This document shows, one piece after another, positions 45,944 to 55,957 of a DNA stretch of 64,000 bases. The number at the start of each line of letters is the position of its first letter. The stretch's first letter is position 1. The DNA is from Xanthobacter sp. NM-59 (GTDB taxonomy: Bacteria; Pseudomonadota; Alphaproteobacteria; Rhizobiales; Xanthobacteraceae), in assembly GCF_021401125.1 (NCBI RefSeq), contig NZ_JACBFQ010000002.1, positions 310,001 to 374,000 on the forward strand, written 5' to 3'. Under the pieces are notes generated by a model, which worked only from the letters and a program-made list of their open reading frames with translations, searched no databases and was not told the origin of the DNA. The position numbers and the translations under genes are program-made.

Positions 45944-46113
45944 TTCCTCGCCGGAGGGAGCCCCTTGCCGGGGCTTCCGCCGAAGAGCAAGGCGAGCCAA
46001 CTCACAAGAGACGTTCGGGCGCACCGCCCCTTCCGCGCCCCGCATGGCATCGCGGCCCGTCATCCGCTAAGGTCGCGCACCATCTCGAACAGCGCGCGTG
46101 GTGCTTCCCCGTC

Positions 46114-46944
46114 ATGACGGACCCCAATTTTCAGCCGACCCCGTCACCCGAAGATCCCCATGGGGCTCAAGGGCCCGCTGGGCTCCGCGACGGGAAGGCG
46201 GACACCCATTTCGGCTACCGCACCGTGCCGCTGCAGGAAAAGCAGGCCCTGGTGGACGACGTGTTCCACAAGGTGGCCCGGCGCTACGACATCATGAACG
46301 ACTTCATGTCCGCCGGCCTGCACCGGGTCTGGAAGGACGCGCTGGTATCCAAGCTGCGCCCGCCCACGGGCGAGCGCCCGTTCCGCCTGCTGGACCTTGC
46401 CGGCGGCACCGGCGACGTGGCCTTCCGCGTAGCGGAGGCCGGCGGCAGTGGCACGCATATTACCGTCGCCGACATCAATACCGAGATGCTCGCGGTGGGC
46501 CGCGAGCGCGCGGAGAAGCGCGGACTTTCCGGCAAGGTGGACTTCCAGGAAGCCAATGCCGAGGAGCTGCCCTTCCCCGATCGCTCGTTCGACGCGGTGA
46601 CCATCGCCTTCGGCATCCGCAACGTGCCGCGCATTCCCATGGCGCTCAAGGAGATGCGGCGCGTGCTGAAGCCCGGCGGGCGGGCTTTCGTGCTCGAATT
46701 CTCCAAGGTGGACGTGCCCGGGCTCGACAAGATCTACGAGACCTATTCCTTCAAGGTCATCCCCGCGATCGGCAAGCGGGTCGCGGGGGATGCGGAGCCC
46801 TACCAGTATCTGGTGGAATCCATCCGCCGTTTCCCCCACGCGGAAGCCTTCGCGCAGATGATGCGCGATGCCGGCTTCAAGCGCGTGGACTTCATGCGCA
46901 TGACCGGCGGCGTGGTGGCGCTGCACTGGGGTTTCCGCATCTGA
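46114..46944 (+). CDS. ubiE: Ubiquinone/menaquinone C-methyltransferase
   Basis: SAM-dependent C-methylation in ubiquinone synthesis. 276 residues. [20 protein letters not shown] and [20 protein letters not shown] are the UbiE N-terminal block. The SAM site is [15 protein letters not shown], followed by [36 protein letters not shown] and the C-terminal [21 protein letters not shown] Pro-rich extension (1-30) is common in alphaproteobacteria. It is 28 bp upstream of ubiB, an operon found across proteobacteria. Confidence 0.96.
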   Translation: MTDPNFQPTPSPEDPHGAQGPAGLRDGKADTHFGYRTVPLQEKQALVDDVFHKVARRYDIMNDFMSAGLHRVWKDALVSKLRPPTGERPFRLLDLAGGTGDVAFRVAEAGGSGTHITVADINTEMLAVGRERAEKRGLSGKVDFQEANAEELPFPDRSFDAVTIAFGIRNVPRIPMALKEMRRVLKPGGRAFVLEFSKVDVPGLDKIYETYSFKVIPAIGKRVAGDAEPYQYLVESIRRFPHAEAFAQMMRDAGFKRVDFMRMTGGVVALHWGFRI

Positions 46945-46972
46945 TGGCCGCTGCGGCTGAAAGGCGCTCGAC

Positions 46973-48541
46973 GTGATTTTCCTTCTCGCCGATGCGGCGC
47001 GGCTCGTCCGCGCCGGCTACGTGCTCGCGCGCGAAGGCGTGCTTTCGCTGGTGTCGCCGGCGGCCGCGCCGCCGCTCGCCCGGCCGGCCCTGCGCATCGC
47101 CCGGCTCATCGCCCGGCGCGATGCGGGCAGCCGCTCGGCCCGCTTTTCCGCCGCCTTGTCGCGGCTCGGCCCTTCTTATGTGAAGCTGGGCCAGTTCCTC
47201 GCCACCCGGCCGGACGTGGTGGGCCCCACCGTCGCCCGCGACCTGGAGGTGCTGCAGGACCGCATGCCGGCCTTTGGCCAGGAGGCAGCCGAACGGATCG
47301 TCACCGACGCCTTCGAGCGACCGGTGAACGAGGTGTTCCCCGTGTTCGGCCCACCGGTGGCGGCCGCCTCCATCGCCGAGGTGCACAAGGCCGAGGTGGT
47401 GGACCCCGACGGCACCCGCCGCGATGTGGCGGTGAAGGTGCTGCGCCCGGGCATCAGCCGGCGCTTTTCCGCCGACATGGCCAGCTTCCGCCGGCTCGCG
47501 GAATTCGGCGAGAACACCTTTGCCGAGGCCCGGCGGCTGCGGCTGACCAGCGTGGTGGACACCATGGCCCGCTCGGTGGCCATGGAAATGGACCTGCGCC
47601 TGGAGGCCGCCGCCTATGCCGAGCTGGCCGAGAACACCCGCGAGGATCACGACCTGCGCGTGCCCGAGGTGGATTGGGACCGCTCCACCCGCGACGTCCT
47701 GACCACGGAATGGATCGACGGCATCAAGCTCTCCGACAAGGAGGCGCTCATCGCCGCCGGCCATGACCTTAAGGACATTGCGCGCATCGTGATGCAATCC
47801 TTCCTGCGCCAGGCGATGCGCGACGGCTTCTTCCACGCCGACATGCACCCCGGCAACCTGTTCGTGGACGCGCAGGGCCGCCTGGTGGTGGTGGATTGCG
47901 GCATCATGGGCCGCCTGGGCCTCAAGGAGCGCCGCTTCCTGGCGGAGATCCTCTACGGCTTCATCACCCGCAACTGGCGCCGCACGGCGGAGGTGCATTT
48001 CGAGGCGGGCTACGTGCCCTTCCACCATTCCGTGGACGATTTCGCCCTCGCCATCCGCGCCATCGGCGAGCCCATCCACTCCCGCCGCGCCGACCAGATC
48101 TCCATGGCGCGCCTCCTCGCCCTGCTGCTGGAGGTGACCGCCCTGTTCGACATGCAGACGCGGCCCGAGCTGCTGCTGCTGCAGAAAACCATGGTGGTGG
48201 TGGAAGGCGTCGCCCGCTCCCTCGACCCGCAGCTGGACATGTGGAGCACCGCCGCGCCCGTGGTGGAGGACTGGATCACCCGCAATCTCGGCCCGGTGGG
48301 ACAGCTCCAGCGCGCCGGCCTCAGCTTGGGCGAGGTGGGCCATTTCGCCACCGAGGTTCCCGCGCTGCTGACCCGCACCGCCCGGGTGGTGGAGCAGCTG
48401 GACGAGGCCACGCGCGATGGCATCCACCTGTCGCCGGCCTCGCTGGACGGCATCGGCCGCGCGGAAGCCCGCCGCGCCTTCTGGGGCAACGCCGCCCTGT
48501 GGGTGATCGCCCTCGCCTTGCTGGGGCTTTGGCTGAGCTGA
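46973..48541 (+). CDS. ubiB: ABC1/UbiB-family atypical kinase for ubiquinone synthesis
   Basis: 522 residues. The UbiB family is needed for ubiquinone synthesis and acts at the inner membrane with ATPase rather than classical kinase activity. Motifs: LGPSYVKLGQFLATRPDVV (KxGQ), AAASIAEVHKA (the A-rich loop replacing the P-loop), VAVKVLRPG with the lysine, FFHADMHPGNLF and VVVDCGIMGRL (DFG-like). A C-terminal membrane helix (ALWVIALALLGLWLS) is visible. The start is GTG at 46973, following AAAGGCG. It is co-transcribed with ubiE. Confidence 0.95.
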   Translation: MIFLLADAARLVRAGYVLAREGVLSLVSPAAAPPLARPALRIARLIARRDAGSRSARFSAALSRLGPSYVKLGQFLATRPDVVGPTVARDLEVLQDRMPAFGQEAAERIVTDAFERPVNEVFPVFGPPVAAASIAEVHKAEVVDPDGTRRDVAVKVLRPGISRRFSADMASFRRLAEFGENTFAEARRLRLTSVVDTMARSVAMEMDLRLEAAAYAELAENTREDHDLRVPEVDWDRSTRDVLTTEWIDGIKLSDKEALIAAGHDLKDIARIVMQSFLRQAMRDGFFHADMHPGNLFVDAQGRLVVVDCGIMGRLGLKERRFLAEILYGFITRNWRRTAEVHFEAGYVPFHHSVDDFALAIRAIGEPIHSRRADQISMARLLALLLEVTALFDMQTRPELLLLQKTMVVVEGVARSLDPQLDMWSTAAPVVEDWITRNLGPVGQLQRAGLSLGEVGHFATEVPALLTRTARVVEQLDEATRDGIHLSPASLDGIGRAEARRAFWGNAALWVIALALLGLWLS

Positions 48542-48699
48542 AGCGTTCCCGAGCGAGATAGCCGCTCGGGAGAGGCTGCCACATTCGAGGAAGGCAGGAC
48601 ATCAAGGCAGGAGACTCGAGCGCCATTCGATGGGCTGCAGCCGGGTGGCGGCGGTCGGGGCGCGTGGCTGCCTTGACGTGCCCTCAGCGCAACCCACCT

Positions 48700-49400
48700 G
48701 CATGGCCCCTCCCCGCGGCGGGGCGCACGGAAAGCGCTGCAGTGCAGAATGAAAGGCTCGTCATGATGCGAGCCCGCGCATCTTGATCGCCTCTGCCGAG
48801 CCGAACCCATCGGCGGTCTCTGGAGCATGTTCCGGGCAGTGACGGTGCCTCCCCCAGGCCCGCGCGGATCGCCCCCTCCCCCGCCGCGGGGCGCATGGAA
48901 AGTGGTGAATGGTGGAATGAAGGCCCCTCTCTATCGAGAGAGGCCAGGCCTCCCGCCATCTTGGTCGCCTCAGGCGCACGGGGCCCATCAGCCGTCTCCA
49001 GAGCGCGCTCCGTTAGCAGTGACGGCGTCCTCCTCCTCCGGGCCCGCGTATCGCCCCCTCCCCTGCCGCGGGGCGCATGGAAAGCGGGCGGGGCGGAATG
49101 AAAGGCCGGTCCGGGAGAGAGCCCGCGCCATCTTGGGCGCCTCTGTCGGGCCGGGCCCATCGGCCGTCTCCGGATCACGTTCCGTTGGCAGTAACGGTGG
49201 CTTTCTCCGGGCCCCCGTGGATTACCGCCGCGCCACGAGGCGCATGGAAAGCGGTGCAGGGCAGGATGAAAGGCTCGTGATGATGCGAGCCCGCGCATCT
49301 TGGTCGCCTCAGGCGGGCGGGCCCCATCGGCCGTCTCCAGACCACGTCCGGTACCAGCGACAGGCGGCACGCCTTCCACCACCAGCGATAACGCCCCCTC
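48700..49400. repeat. Tandem array of four imperfect units of about 170 bp
   Basis: Each unit contains GCGCAYGGAAAG (48723, 48891, 49073, 49240), then AATGAAAGGC or close variants, a hairpin, CCCGC(G)CCATCTTG, GTCGCCTC, GGGCCCATCGGCCGTCTCC-like and a GCAGTGACGG-like block. Spacing is 168, 182 and 167 bp. Hairpins at matching positions: GGCTCG/CGAGCC (48755-48774, 49272-49291) and CCTCTCT/AGAGAGG (48926-48943); the third unit is weak. A 247-codon open frame on the minus strand reflects the repeat and high GC rather than a likely gene. Confidence 0.8.
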
Positions 49401-50092
49401 GCGGCATGGTGAGCGCAAGAGTTTCAAACAGCGCCGCGATGCCCTGCCGGAGTGCGCGCGCTATGGCGCCGAACGCTCAGGGGCCTGAGCAGGAGCCGGC
49501 GCGCATGAATAAGGGTCACCGGCCATGATCCTGTCACCGAGGATCCGGTTCGCGGTGATGCCGCAGCGCCGGCCTGCCTCGTCCGCCCTGCGCGGAGCAA
49601 CTCAAGGCGGCGGCGAGGCACCGTTCGCCAAGCTTGGCGCAGCCAAGTTCGCGGATGAGGCCGCGGCGGCTTCCCATTCGCCACACCCGCCGACGGGAAA
49701 TGCGGACTGGAGCGCGGCCCGAGGCTCGGCAGCCAGCGGAACTCTCCGGCGCGGGACAAAGGCGGTAAGGCTGAAAGAGTTCCGCTCGTCGAAGTGCCCT
49801 GGCACTCGGGGGAACATAAGATGCGCTCGACGCGGCGCGCAGCGCGCGGGCGGAGGTGTTGGATACCGACACTCTTGGCACGCCAACGCAGCGTGAAACT
49901 CAGGCGCCACAGTCTTCGAAGAGCAGTGGGGCAAGTCTCTGAAGGGTGCAGGGGGAGCGCATGTCATGCGGTCCGAAACATAGAGGCGCATATGCGTCGC
50001 CTGCCCGCTCCGCCGGGCCTCTACGGCGACGCACCACATCCGCCCCGGCGGCTGGCGCGGCCGGGGCGGTAGGAGCGATGGCGGACCGCGCC
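49401..50092. other. Remainder of the gene-free interval before mucR
   Basis: About 690 bp with no supported gene. Open frames overlap on both strands without motifs. No terminator, tRNA or further copy of the array unit was seen. Confidence 0.5.
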
Positions 50093-50506
50093 TCAGCCGC
50101 CGCGGCGCTGCTGGCCGAGGCCCATCTGCTTGGCGAGCTCGGAGCGCGCCGCCGCATAGTTCGGCGCCACCATGGGGTAGTCCGCCGGCAGGCCCCACTT
50201 CTCCCGGTATTGCTCAGGCGTCATGTTGTACTGCGTGCGCAAGTGACGCTTGAGCGACTTGAACTTCTTTCCGTCCTCGAGGCACACGATGTAATCGGGC
50301 GCCACGGACTTCTTCACCGGGACCGCCGGCTTGAGCTGCTCCACCACGGCCTCGGTCTCGCCCGTGGAGATGCGCTGCAGCGCAGCGTAAACATCGTTGA
50401 TGAGCACCGGCAGTTCCGCCGCCGCGACGGAATTGTTGCTCACGTAGGCGGAGACGATGTCCGCCGCCAGGGCGACAAAGGAATTTTCTTCCATTTCTTC
50501 GGTCAT
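50093..50506 (-). CDS. mucR: MucR/Ros-family zinc-finger transcriptional regulator
   Basis: 137-residue DNA-binding regulator with a C2H2-type zinc finger of the Ros/MucR kind: [20 protein letters not shown] (start of the finger at about residue 72) followed by [20 protein letters not shown]. Such proteins repress exopolysaccharide, motility and other genes and bind AT-rich DNA, usually including their own promoter. The N-terminal half (1-60) is the oligomerisation region. The ATG at 50506 is followed by [20 protein letters not shown]. It is divergent from msrB across 321 bp. Confidence 0.94.
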   Translation of the reverse strand: MTEEMEENSFVALAADIVSAYVSNNSVAAAELPVLINDVYAALQRISTGETEAVVEQLKPAVPVKKSVAPDYIVCLEDGKKFKSLKRHLRTQYNMTPEQYREKWGLPADYPMVAPNYAAARSELAKQMGLGQQRRGG

Positions 50507-50827
50507 GGCACTTTCTTTTTGCCTGTGACGAGAACCACACCCAAGCTGCGGAACGCAGGCCGGGGACCTGCGGCAGCCGGTCTTTCCCACCCCGAAACGG
50601 GCGGCCCGCTTCGATTCGGTGGCATACAGCAATGTATAGGTGTTAAGTTCGTACGCACGCAAATGCAAGTAGAAATTCAGAAACCGTCATGTACTTTCAA
50701 GTTGGACTTGGTCCCTTCCTTCTCTGCATTTGCCAGACCTCGTCCCCGCCCCGCCGGTAGAGCGGCGCGCATGCCTTGCCAGTGCGGGAGGGGATGCCTA
50801 CCTGAAGGCAAACACAGCGGGGTTTTC
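50507..50827. promoter_or_regulatory. Divergent mucR/msrB region with an AT-rich patch
   Basis: About 320 bp. Around 50625-50710 the base composition becomes clearly more AT-rich than the surroundings (CAATGTATAGGTGTTAAG and neighbouring bases). This is a candidate site for MucR self-binding. No exact operator motif can be assigned. Confidence 0.4.
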
Positions 50828-51337
50828 ATGCCCAACACCCTTCCCGACCCAAGCTCCAAGCCGCAGGTGCCCCAGGACGACGCCCAGGATGCACCGAAGG
50901 ACACCCCCACGGGCACCGGCCCGGCCAAGGTCACCAAGAGCGAAACGGAATGGCGCTCCTGCCTGACGCCCGAGCAATTCCGCATTGCCCGCGAGCACGG
51001 CACAGAGCGCGCCTTCACCGGCCCTTATTGGGACGAGAAGCGCACCGGCCTTTATCGCTGCGTGGCCTGCGGCGCGGCCCTGTTCCGCTCCGAGGCCAAA
51101 TATGATTCCGGCACCGGCTGGCCCAGCTTCTTCTCCCCCGTTTCCGCCGAGGCGGTGGTGACGCACGAGGATACCTCCCACGGCATGCGCCGTATAGAGG
51201 TTCGCTGCGCCCGGTGCGACAGCCATTTGGGCCATGTTTTTCCCGATGGGCCGCAACCCACGGGCCTGCGCTTCTGCATGAACGGAACCGCCCTTTCCCT
51301 GGAAACCGATGAAGGACAGCCCCATGACGGCGCCTGA
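50828..51337 (+). CDS. msrB: Peptide-methionine (R)-S-oxide reductase
   Basis: Reduces methionine-R-sulfoxide in proteins. 169 residues. Zinc cysteines CVAC (78, 81) and CARC (127, 130), substrate-binding [12 protein letters not shown] and the catalytic Cys150 in RFCMNG are present. The N-terminal 35 residues are a Pro/Asp-rich extension beyond the usual core of about 130 residues. The ATG at 50828 has no signal peptide, so the enzyme is cytoplasmic. The oligopeptidase gene starts 14 bp inside its 3' end, so the two are co-translated. Confidence 0.95.
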   Translation: MPNTLPDPSSKPQVPQDDAQDAPKDTPTGTGPAKVTKSETEWRSCLTPEQFRIAREHGTERAFTGPYWDEKRTGLYRCVACGAALFRSEAKYDSGTGWPSFFSPVSAEAVVTHEDTSHGMRRIEVRCARCDSHLGHVFPDGPQPTGLRFCMNGTALSLETDEGQPHDGA

Positions 51338-53447
51338 GGCCCCGCGCGCCGCGCACCACCCCTCCTCCCGCACCATTCATGGCGTGGCCCTTACCGACGA
51401 TTACGCCTGGCTGCGCGCCGACAATTGGCGTGAGGTGATGCGCGACCCCGCCGTGCTCTCAAGCGAGATCCGCACCTATCTCGAGGCGGAAAATGCCTAC
51501 GCGGATGCCTATTTCTCCCCGCTCGCGGACCTGCGCCGCGCCCTGGTGGCGGAGATGCGGGCCCGCATCAAGGAGGATGATTCCACCGTCCCCGCGCCCG
51601 ATGGCGCCTTCGCCTATTTCAGCCGGCATCGGGAAGGCGGCCAGCACCCCCTCGCCTGCCGCAAGGCGATGCCAGACGGGGCCGAGCAGATCATCCTCGA
51701 CGGCGACCTGGAGGCCAAGGACAAGGCCTATTTCCATCTCGGCCACTGGCGCCACACGGCGGACCATCGGCGCTTCGCCTTCGCCGCCGACGAGCAGGGC
51801 TCCGAGCTCTACGGCATCCGCATCCGTGATCTCTCCACAGGCGCCGACCTGCCGGATGTGATCGCGGAAACCACCGGCGACCTGCTGTGGAGCGCCGACG
51901 GCAACGCGCTCTATTACATCCGCCGCGACGCGGAGCATCGCCCCTCCAAGGTCTACCGCCATGTGCTGGGCACGGCACCGGAGGCCGACGCGCTGATCTA
52001 TGAGGAGCCCGACAAGGGCTTCTTCGTCTCGCTGGCGGAGACGCAATCGCGCGCCTTCGGCCTCATTTCCTGCGGCGACCACCAGACATCCGAGGTCCAT
52101 CTTCTCGACCTCTCGACCCCGGATGCGCGCCCGCGCCTGGTGGCGGAGCGCAGCTCGGGCGTGCGCTATGAGGTGGAGCATCACCCGGCCCTGAGGGGTG
52201 AGGACACGCTCGTCATCCTCACCAATGCGGACCAGGCGGAAGACTTCAAGATCGTCACCGCCCCCACAGCCGCGCCCGAGCGGCGGAACTGGCGTGATTT
52301 CGTGCCCCATGCGCCGGGCCGCATGATCCTCAGCCACACCGTGTTCGCACGCTTCATGACACGGCTGGAGCGGGAGGGCGGCCTGCCGCGCATCATCGTG
52401 CGCGACCTGGAAAGCGGCGCCGAGCATGCGGTGGCGTTCGATGAGGAAGCCTATGCGCTGGGGCTGTTCCCCGGCTTCCCGTTCGACACCCGCGAGGTGC
52501 GCTTTACCTACGCCTCCATGACCACGCCGTCGGAGGTGTGGTCCTATGACATGGCCAGCCGGGAACGGGCGCTCTTGAAGCGCCAGGAGGTTCCCTCGGG
52601 CCATGATCCGGCCGACTACGTCACCCGGCGTATCTTCGCCCCGGCGCCCGATGGCGAGATGGTTCCGGTGTCCCTGCTCTACCGCAAGGGCACGCCGCTG
52701 GACGGCACGGCGCCGCTGCTGCTGTATGGATATGGAGCCTACGGCATCACCATACCGGCAAGCTTCTCCACCAGCCGGCTTTCGCTGGTGGACCGCGGCT
52801 TCATCTATGCCATTGCCCATATCCGCGGCGGCACGGACAAGGGCTGGCGCTGGTATTCGGATGGCAAGCTCACCCGCAAGACCAACACGTTCACCGATTT
52901 CATCGCGGTGGCCGACCATCTGGTGCGGGAGAAGTTCACGACGCCGGCGCGCATCGTCGCCCATGGCGGGTCGGCGGGCGGCATGCTGATGGGTGCGGTG
53001 GCGAACATGCGGCCGGAACTGTTTGCCGGCATCATCGCGGAAGTGCCGTTCGTGGACGTCCTCACCACCATGCTGGACGACACATTACCCCTCACGCCAC
53101 CGGAATGGCCGGAATGGGGAAATCCCATTTCCGACCCCGATGCCTTCACCCGGATCCGGCGCTATTCACCGGTGGATAATGTGCATGCGGCGGCCTATCC
53201 GGCCATCTTCGCCCTCGCCGGGCTCACCGACCCGCGGGTGACCTATTGGGAGCCGGCCAAATGGGTGGCGCGGCTGCGCGCGTTCAACACCTCGCATGCC
53301 CCCATCCTGCTGCGCACCAACATGGATGCCGGCCATGGCGGCGCCTCCGGCCGCTTCGACCGGCTGGATGAGGTGGCCCTGGTCTACGCCTTCGCCCTGA
53401 AGACCGTGGGCGCGCTCACGCCGGCGCGGGCGCCAGAGCCCGCCTGA
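51324..53447 (+). CDS. ptrB: Oligopeptidase B (S9 family)
   Basis: Serine peptidase that cleaves short peptides after Arg or Lys. 707 residues from the ATG at 51324, which has AAGGA seven bases upstream; an in-frame ATG at 51309 has a weaker site. The N-terminal seven-bladed propeller (about 70-400) begins [11 protein letters not shown]; the C-terminal hydrolase has [15 protein letters not shown], the nucleophile in [12 protein letters not shown] (Ser550) and the C-terminal histidine in DAGHGGASG. It overlaps msrB by 14 bp. A hairpin follows the stop codon. Confidence 0.95.
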   Translation: MTAPEAPRAAHHPSSRTIHGVALTDDYAWLRADNWREVMRDPAVLSSEIRTYLEAENAYADAYFSPLADLRRALVAEMRARIKEDDSTVPAPDGAFAYFSRHREGGQHPLACRKAMPDGAEQIILDGDLEAKDKAYFHLGHWRHTADHRRFAFAADEQGSELYGIRIRDLSTGADLPDVIAETTGDLLWSADGNALYYIRRDAEHRPSKVYRHVLGTAPEADALIYEEPDKGFFVSLAETQSRAFGLISCGDHQTSEVHLLDLSTPDARPRLVAERSSGVRYEVEHHPALRGEDTLVILTNADQAEDFKIVTAPTAAPERRNWRDFVPHAPGRMILSHTVFARFMTRLEREGGLPRIIVRDLESGAEHAVAFDEEAYALGLFPGFPFDTREVRFTYASMTTPSEVWSYDMASRERALLKRQEVPSGHDPADYVTRRIFAPAPDGEMVPVSLLYRKGTPLDGTAPLLLYGYGAYGITIPASFSTSRLSLVDRGFIYAIAHIRGGTDKGWRWYSDGKLTRKTNTFTDFIAVADHLVREKFTTPARIVAHGGSAGGMLMGAVANMRPELFAGIIAEVPFVDVLTTMLDDTLPLTPPEWPEWGNPISDPDAFTRIRRYSPVDNVHAAAYPAIFALAGLTDPRVTYWEPAKWVARLRAFNTSHAPILLRTNMDAGHGGASGRFDRLDEVALVYAFALKTVGALTPARAPEPA

Positions 53448-53457
53448 GCAAGCGGAA

Positions 53458-53486
53458 GTGGAGAAGGGCCCAACACCCTTCTCCAC
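53458..53486. terminator. Hairpin between ptrB and the RTX protease gene
   Basis: Perfect 11-bp stem GTGGAGAAGGG / CCCTTCTCCAC with a 7-base loop, between convergent genes. No T run follows, so it is a probable rather than certain terminator. Confidence 0.55.
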
Positions 53487-53490
53487 GACT

Positions 53491-55191
53491 TCACACGATG
53501 AGACTGCTGGATGTGTAGGTGAAGCCGCTGCCCACCGCGATCACAAGATCCGCCCGGGAGTCGCCGTTCACATCGCCCTGCAGCAATCCATTGGCCAGCC
53601 GCAGCTCCCCGGCGGTACCCGAGAAGGCCGACGAGCCCACATAAACGAAGGCGTCGTTGACGCCGCTGTTGGTTGTGTTGGCGTCGATGGCCGAGAGGTT
53701 CAGCCGGTCGCCTGCGGCGGTGGAAAAATCCGTCAGGGTGTCATAAGTGCTGCGGTTTGAATCCGACACGGTGGTGTAGACGAAGGTGTCTCGTCCGCTG
53801 CCCCCCGTCAGGGTATCGGCGCCCACCCCGCCGGTGAGAGTGTCATTGCCGCCCCCGCCCCAAAGCCGATCACTGCCGCGACCGCCGGTGATGGTGTTGC
53901 TGAAGTTGTTGCCGACCCCGGTGAAGGACGACGAGCCGGTATAGATCAGGCGCTCCACGCTGGTGCCGAGCGTATAGCGCGAGAGGGTCGTACGGACCGT
54001 ATCGAAGCCCTCGCCCGCCACTTCGACCACGACATCACCAATGGAGTCCACGTAATAGGTGTCGTCGCCGGCACCACCGGTCATGCTGTCGTTGCCGGTG
54101 CCTCCCTCAAGAAGGTCGTTGCCAACGCCACCGACGAGCCGGTCGTTGCCCTCTTGGCCATAGAGCCTGTCGTTGCCGGCACCGCCATCGAAAATGTCAT
54201 TGCCAGTGCCACCAAGCAGACGATCGTCGCCGCCGTAGCCATAGAAGGTGTCATCGCCGGCATTGCCATAGATGACATTGACATAACTGTTGCCGATGAG
54301 GCGGTCATCGCCGGATCCACCATTCGCGTTCTCGATGATGACACCGAGAGCGATGCCGATATTGCCGGTGAGGCCGCCAATATTGGAGAATCGGCCCGCA
54401 CGCAGATCAATGAGCTGGTTCACCGCATAGCCGGAGGCATTGAGCGTGTCGGTGCCGGCATCGTCCACGATCGTGTAGCTCGGCGCCTCGCTGTAATTGG
54501 CGAAGTCGTAGAGCGCGGCGGTGGCGCCGAGGACGGTGGAATTGAACCCATAGACGGTATTGCCGGCATGGGTGGTGCCGCGCCCGTACATGGCGCGGAC
54601 GGCATAGATGTCCGCCATCATGGGCGTCATCACAAAGCGGTCACTGCCCTGCCCCGCCTCTCCCTGGCTGAAGTAGGACATGACCGTCATCTGCCAGGAA
54701 TCGTTGGCATAGATGGCGTCAGTCGCATAGGTCCCGCTGCCGTCATAGGGCCCGGAATGGCCGAGCCCGAGGGCGTGGCCGATTTCATGGATAAAGGTCT
54801 GGAAGGTGTAGCCGTCGACGCTGCTGTCGCCGCCCTGCCAATTGGCCGCCACGTTGACCGTCGCCGCGGTGATCGATGAGCCGGAGCTCCACCACTGGCA
54901 GAAGGCCCCGCTCTGGTTCTGCGTGAATGAGATGGTCGCCGAACCCGTGGTCTCCGTGAAGCTGATGTCGCAAATATCCGACCAGGTGGCCAGAGCCAGC
55001 CGCGCGAGCCCGGCCCGCTGGGCGCTGAGGCCGGTCAGGTTCACGGTGATGGGCGTATCGGTACCGGCGATCGTCAACCCGCCATTGGTCCCGAAGCGCA
55101 GATAATCGGAGATCTGCTGCACTGAATAGGTGGGCAGGCTGGCCGCCGCACTCATGGAACTTGCCGTCGCCTGAGCCTCACTGATGGACAT
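53491..55191 (-). CDS. Serralysin-type (M10B) RTX metalloprotease
   Basis: 566-residue secreted zinc protease. The catalytic motif is [11 protein letters not shown] (135-145) with the Met-turn VMSYF (170-174). RTX calcium-binding nonapeptides ([30 protein letters not shown] and more) occupy about 291-378 and 435-475. A late Ca-binding-like [15 protein letters not shown] precedes a C-terminal tail (SSSLIV) expected to be a type I secretion signal. No N-terminal signal peptide is present. The ATG at 55191 has GAGG upstream. No type I secretion genes or inhibitor lie next to it. It is divergent from mraZ across about 290 bp. Confidence 0.92.
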   Translation of the reverse strand: MSISEAQATASSMSAAASLPTYSVQQISDYLRFGTNGGLTIAGTDTPITVNLTGLSAQRAGLARLALATWSDICDISFTETTGSATISFTQNQSGAFCQWWSSGSSITAATVNVAANWQGGDSSVDGYTFQTFIHEIGHALGLGHSGPYDGSGTYATDAIYANDSWQMTVMSYFSQGEAGQGSDRFVMTPMMADIYAVRAMYGRGTTHAGNTVYGFNSTVLGATAALYDFANYSEAPSYTIVDDAGTDTLNASGYAVNQLIDLRAGRFSNIGGLTGNIGIALGVIIENANGGSGDDRLIGNSYVNVIYGNAGDDTFYGYGGDDRLLGGTGNDIFDGGAGNDRLYGQEGNDRLVGGVGNDLLEGGTGNDSMTGGAGDDTYYVDSIGDVVVEVAGEGFDTVRTTLSRYTLGTSVERLIYTGSSSFTGVGNNFSNTITGGRGSDRLWGGGGNDTLTGGVGADTLTGGSGRDTFVYTTVSDSNRSTYDTLTDFSTAAGDRLNLSAIDANTTNSGVNDAFVYVGSSAFSGTAGELRLANGLLQGDVNGDSRADLVIAVGSGFTYTSSSLIV

Positions 55192-55354
55192 GCTTCCCTC
55201 GCCGCCACGTACATCTTCGAAGCGCGAACCTAGCAGATCCTCTCCCCCGACGTTCAGCAACCACGCACCTGCCCTCCACTTTGAGCCGGCCGCCCGCCGG
55301 TCGGTGAAACCACGCGCCATCTTCCCGCCAATGCCCATCCAGCTCCATTGACGC

Positions 55355-55389
55355 CCCATGATTTCCCATGTTAACCCATCATTACCCAA
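55355..55389. promoter_or_regulatory. Four MraZ-type boxes at a 10-bp period upstream of mraZ
   Basis: CCCAT at 55355, 55365 and 55375 and CCCAA at 55385, i.e. TGGG boxes every 10 bp on the minus strand. E. coli MraZ binds three TGGGN repeats separated by N5 (10-bp period) upstream of its own gene. The match in spacing and core is exact; the orientation is reversed relative to mraZ. The array lies about 95 bp before the mraZ start and 165 bp before the protease gene. Confidence 0.75.
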
Positions 55390-55483
55390 AACATGATGGG
55401 CGGCCTTCTGGCCGTCGCCGGGCGCGTCCTCCTTCGGGAGAGGCCCGGAAATGGGGAGGCACCCCGGCGCCGAGGAGCGTTCC

Positions 55484-55957
55484 ATGGACCGCTTCGTGTC
55501 CACCTACACGATGCGTCTTGACGCCAAGGGGCGGGTTTCCATCCCTGCGCCGTATCGCGCGGTGCTGGTGAAGGACGGCGCGGAGGGCCTCTACTGCCAT
55601 CCGAGCCTCGCCGAGCCCGCGCTGGATGCGGGCGGCAACCGGCTGATTGGCGAGATCGACGCGCTGATCGACCGCTACCCGCCCTATTCCGAGGAGCGGG
55701 AAGAGCTGGCCGCCGCCCTCTACGGCACCAGCGAGACCTTACGCATCGACCCGGAAGGCCGGGTGGTGCTGACCGAAACGCTCAAGGCCCACGCCGGCAT
55801 CACCGATCAGGTCGCCTTCGTGGGGCTCGGGCATAAATTCAGGATCTGGGAACCGGAGCGGCTGAAGGTGCATCTCGCGGAGGCCACCCAAAGGGTGCGC
55901 GAGCTGCGCCGGGCCATCGGCTCCCGCGCCTCGAACCCAGGGAGCAGCACGGTATGA
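55484..55957 (+). CDS. mraZ: Transcriptional regulator MraZ
   Basis: First gene of the division and cell-wall cluster; a SpoVT/AbrB-fold DNA-binding protein that regulates the cluster and itself in E. coli. 157 residues with two repeats of the fold: [19 protein letters not shown] (about 11-29) and [20 protein letters not shown] (about 87-106), the second preceding [14 protein letters not shown]. The ATG at 55484 follows GAGGAG. Its stop overlaps the rsmH start (ATGA). TGGG boxes lie upstream. Confidence 0.96.
   Translation: MDRFVSTYTMRLDAKGRVSIPAPYRAVLVKDGAEGLYCHPSLAEPALDAGGNRLIGEIDALIDRYPPYSEEREELAAALYGTSETLRIDPEGRVVLTETLKAHAGITDQVAFVGLGHKFRIWEPERLKVHLAEATQRVRELRRAIGSRASNPGSSTV

Noticed and set aside
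48700-49400. Possible CRISPR array
   Set aside because: Units are about 170 bp, imperfect, and have no short identical repeat with unique spacers; no cas gene is present.
48684-49427. 247-codon minus-strand frame with internal repeats (ETADGPRAPEATKM-like)
   Set aside because: It follows the tandem repeat units rather than any protein family, has no ribosome-binding site, and unit lengths are not all multiples of three.
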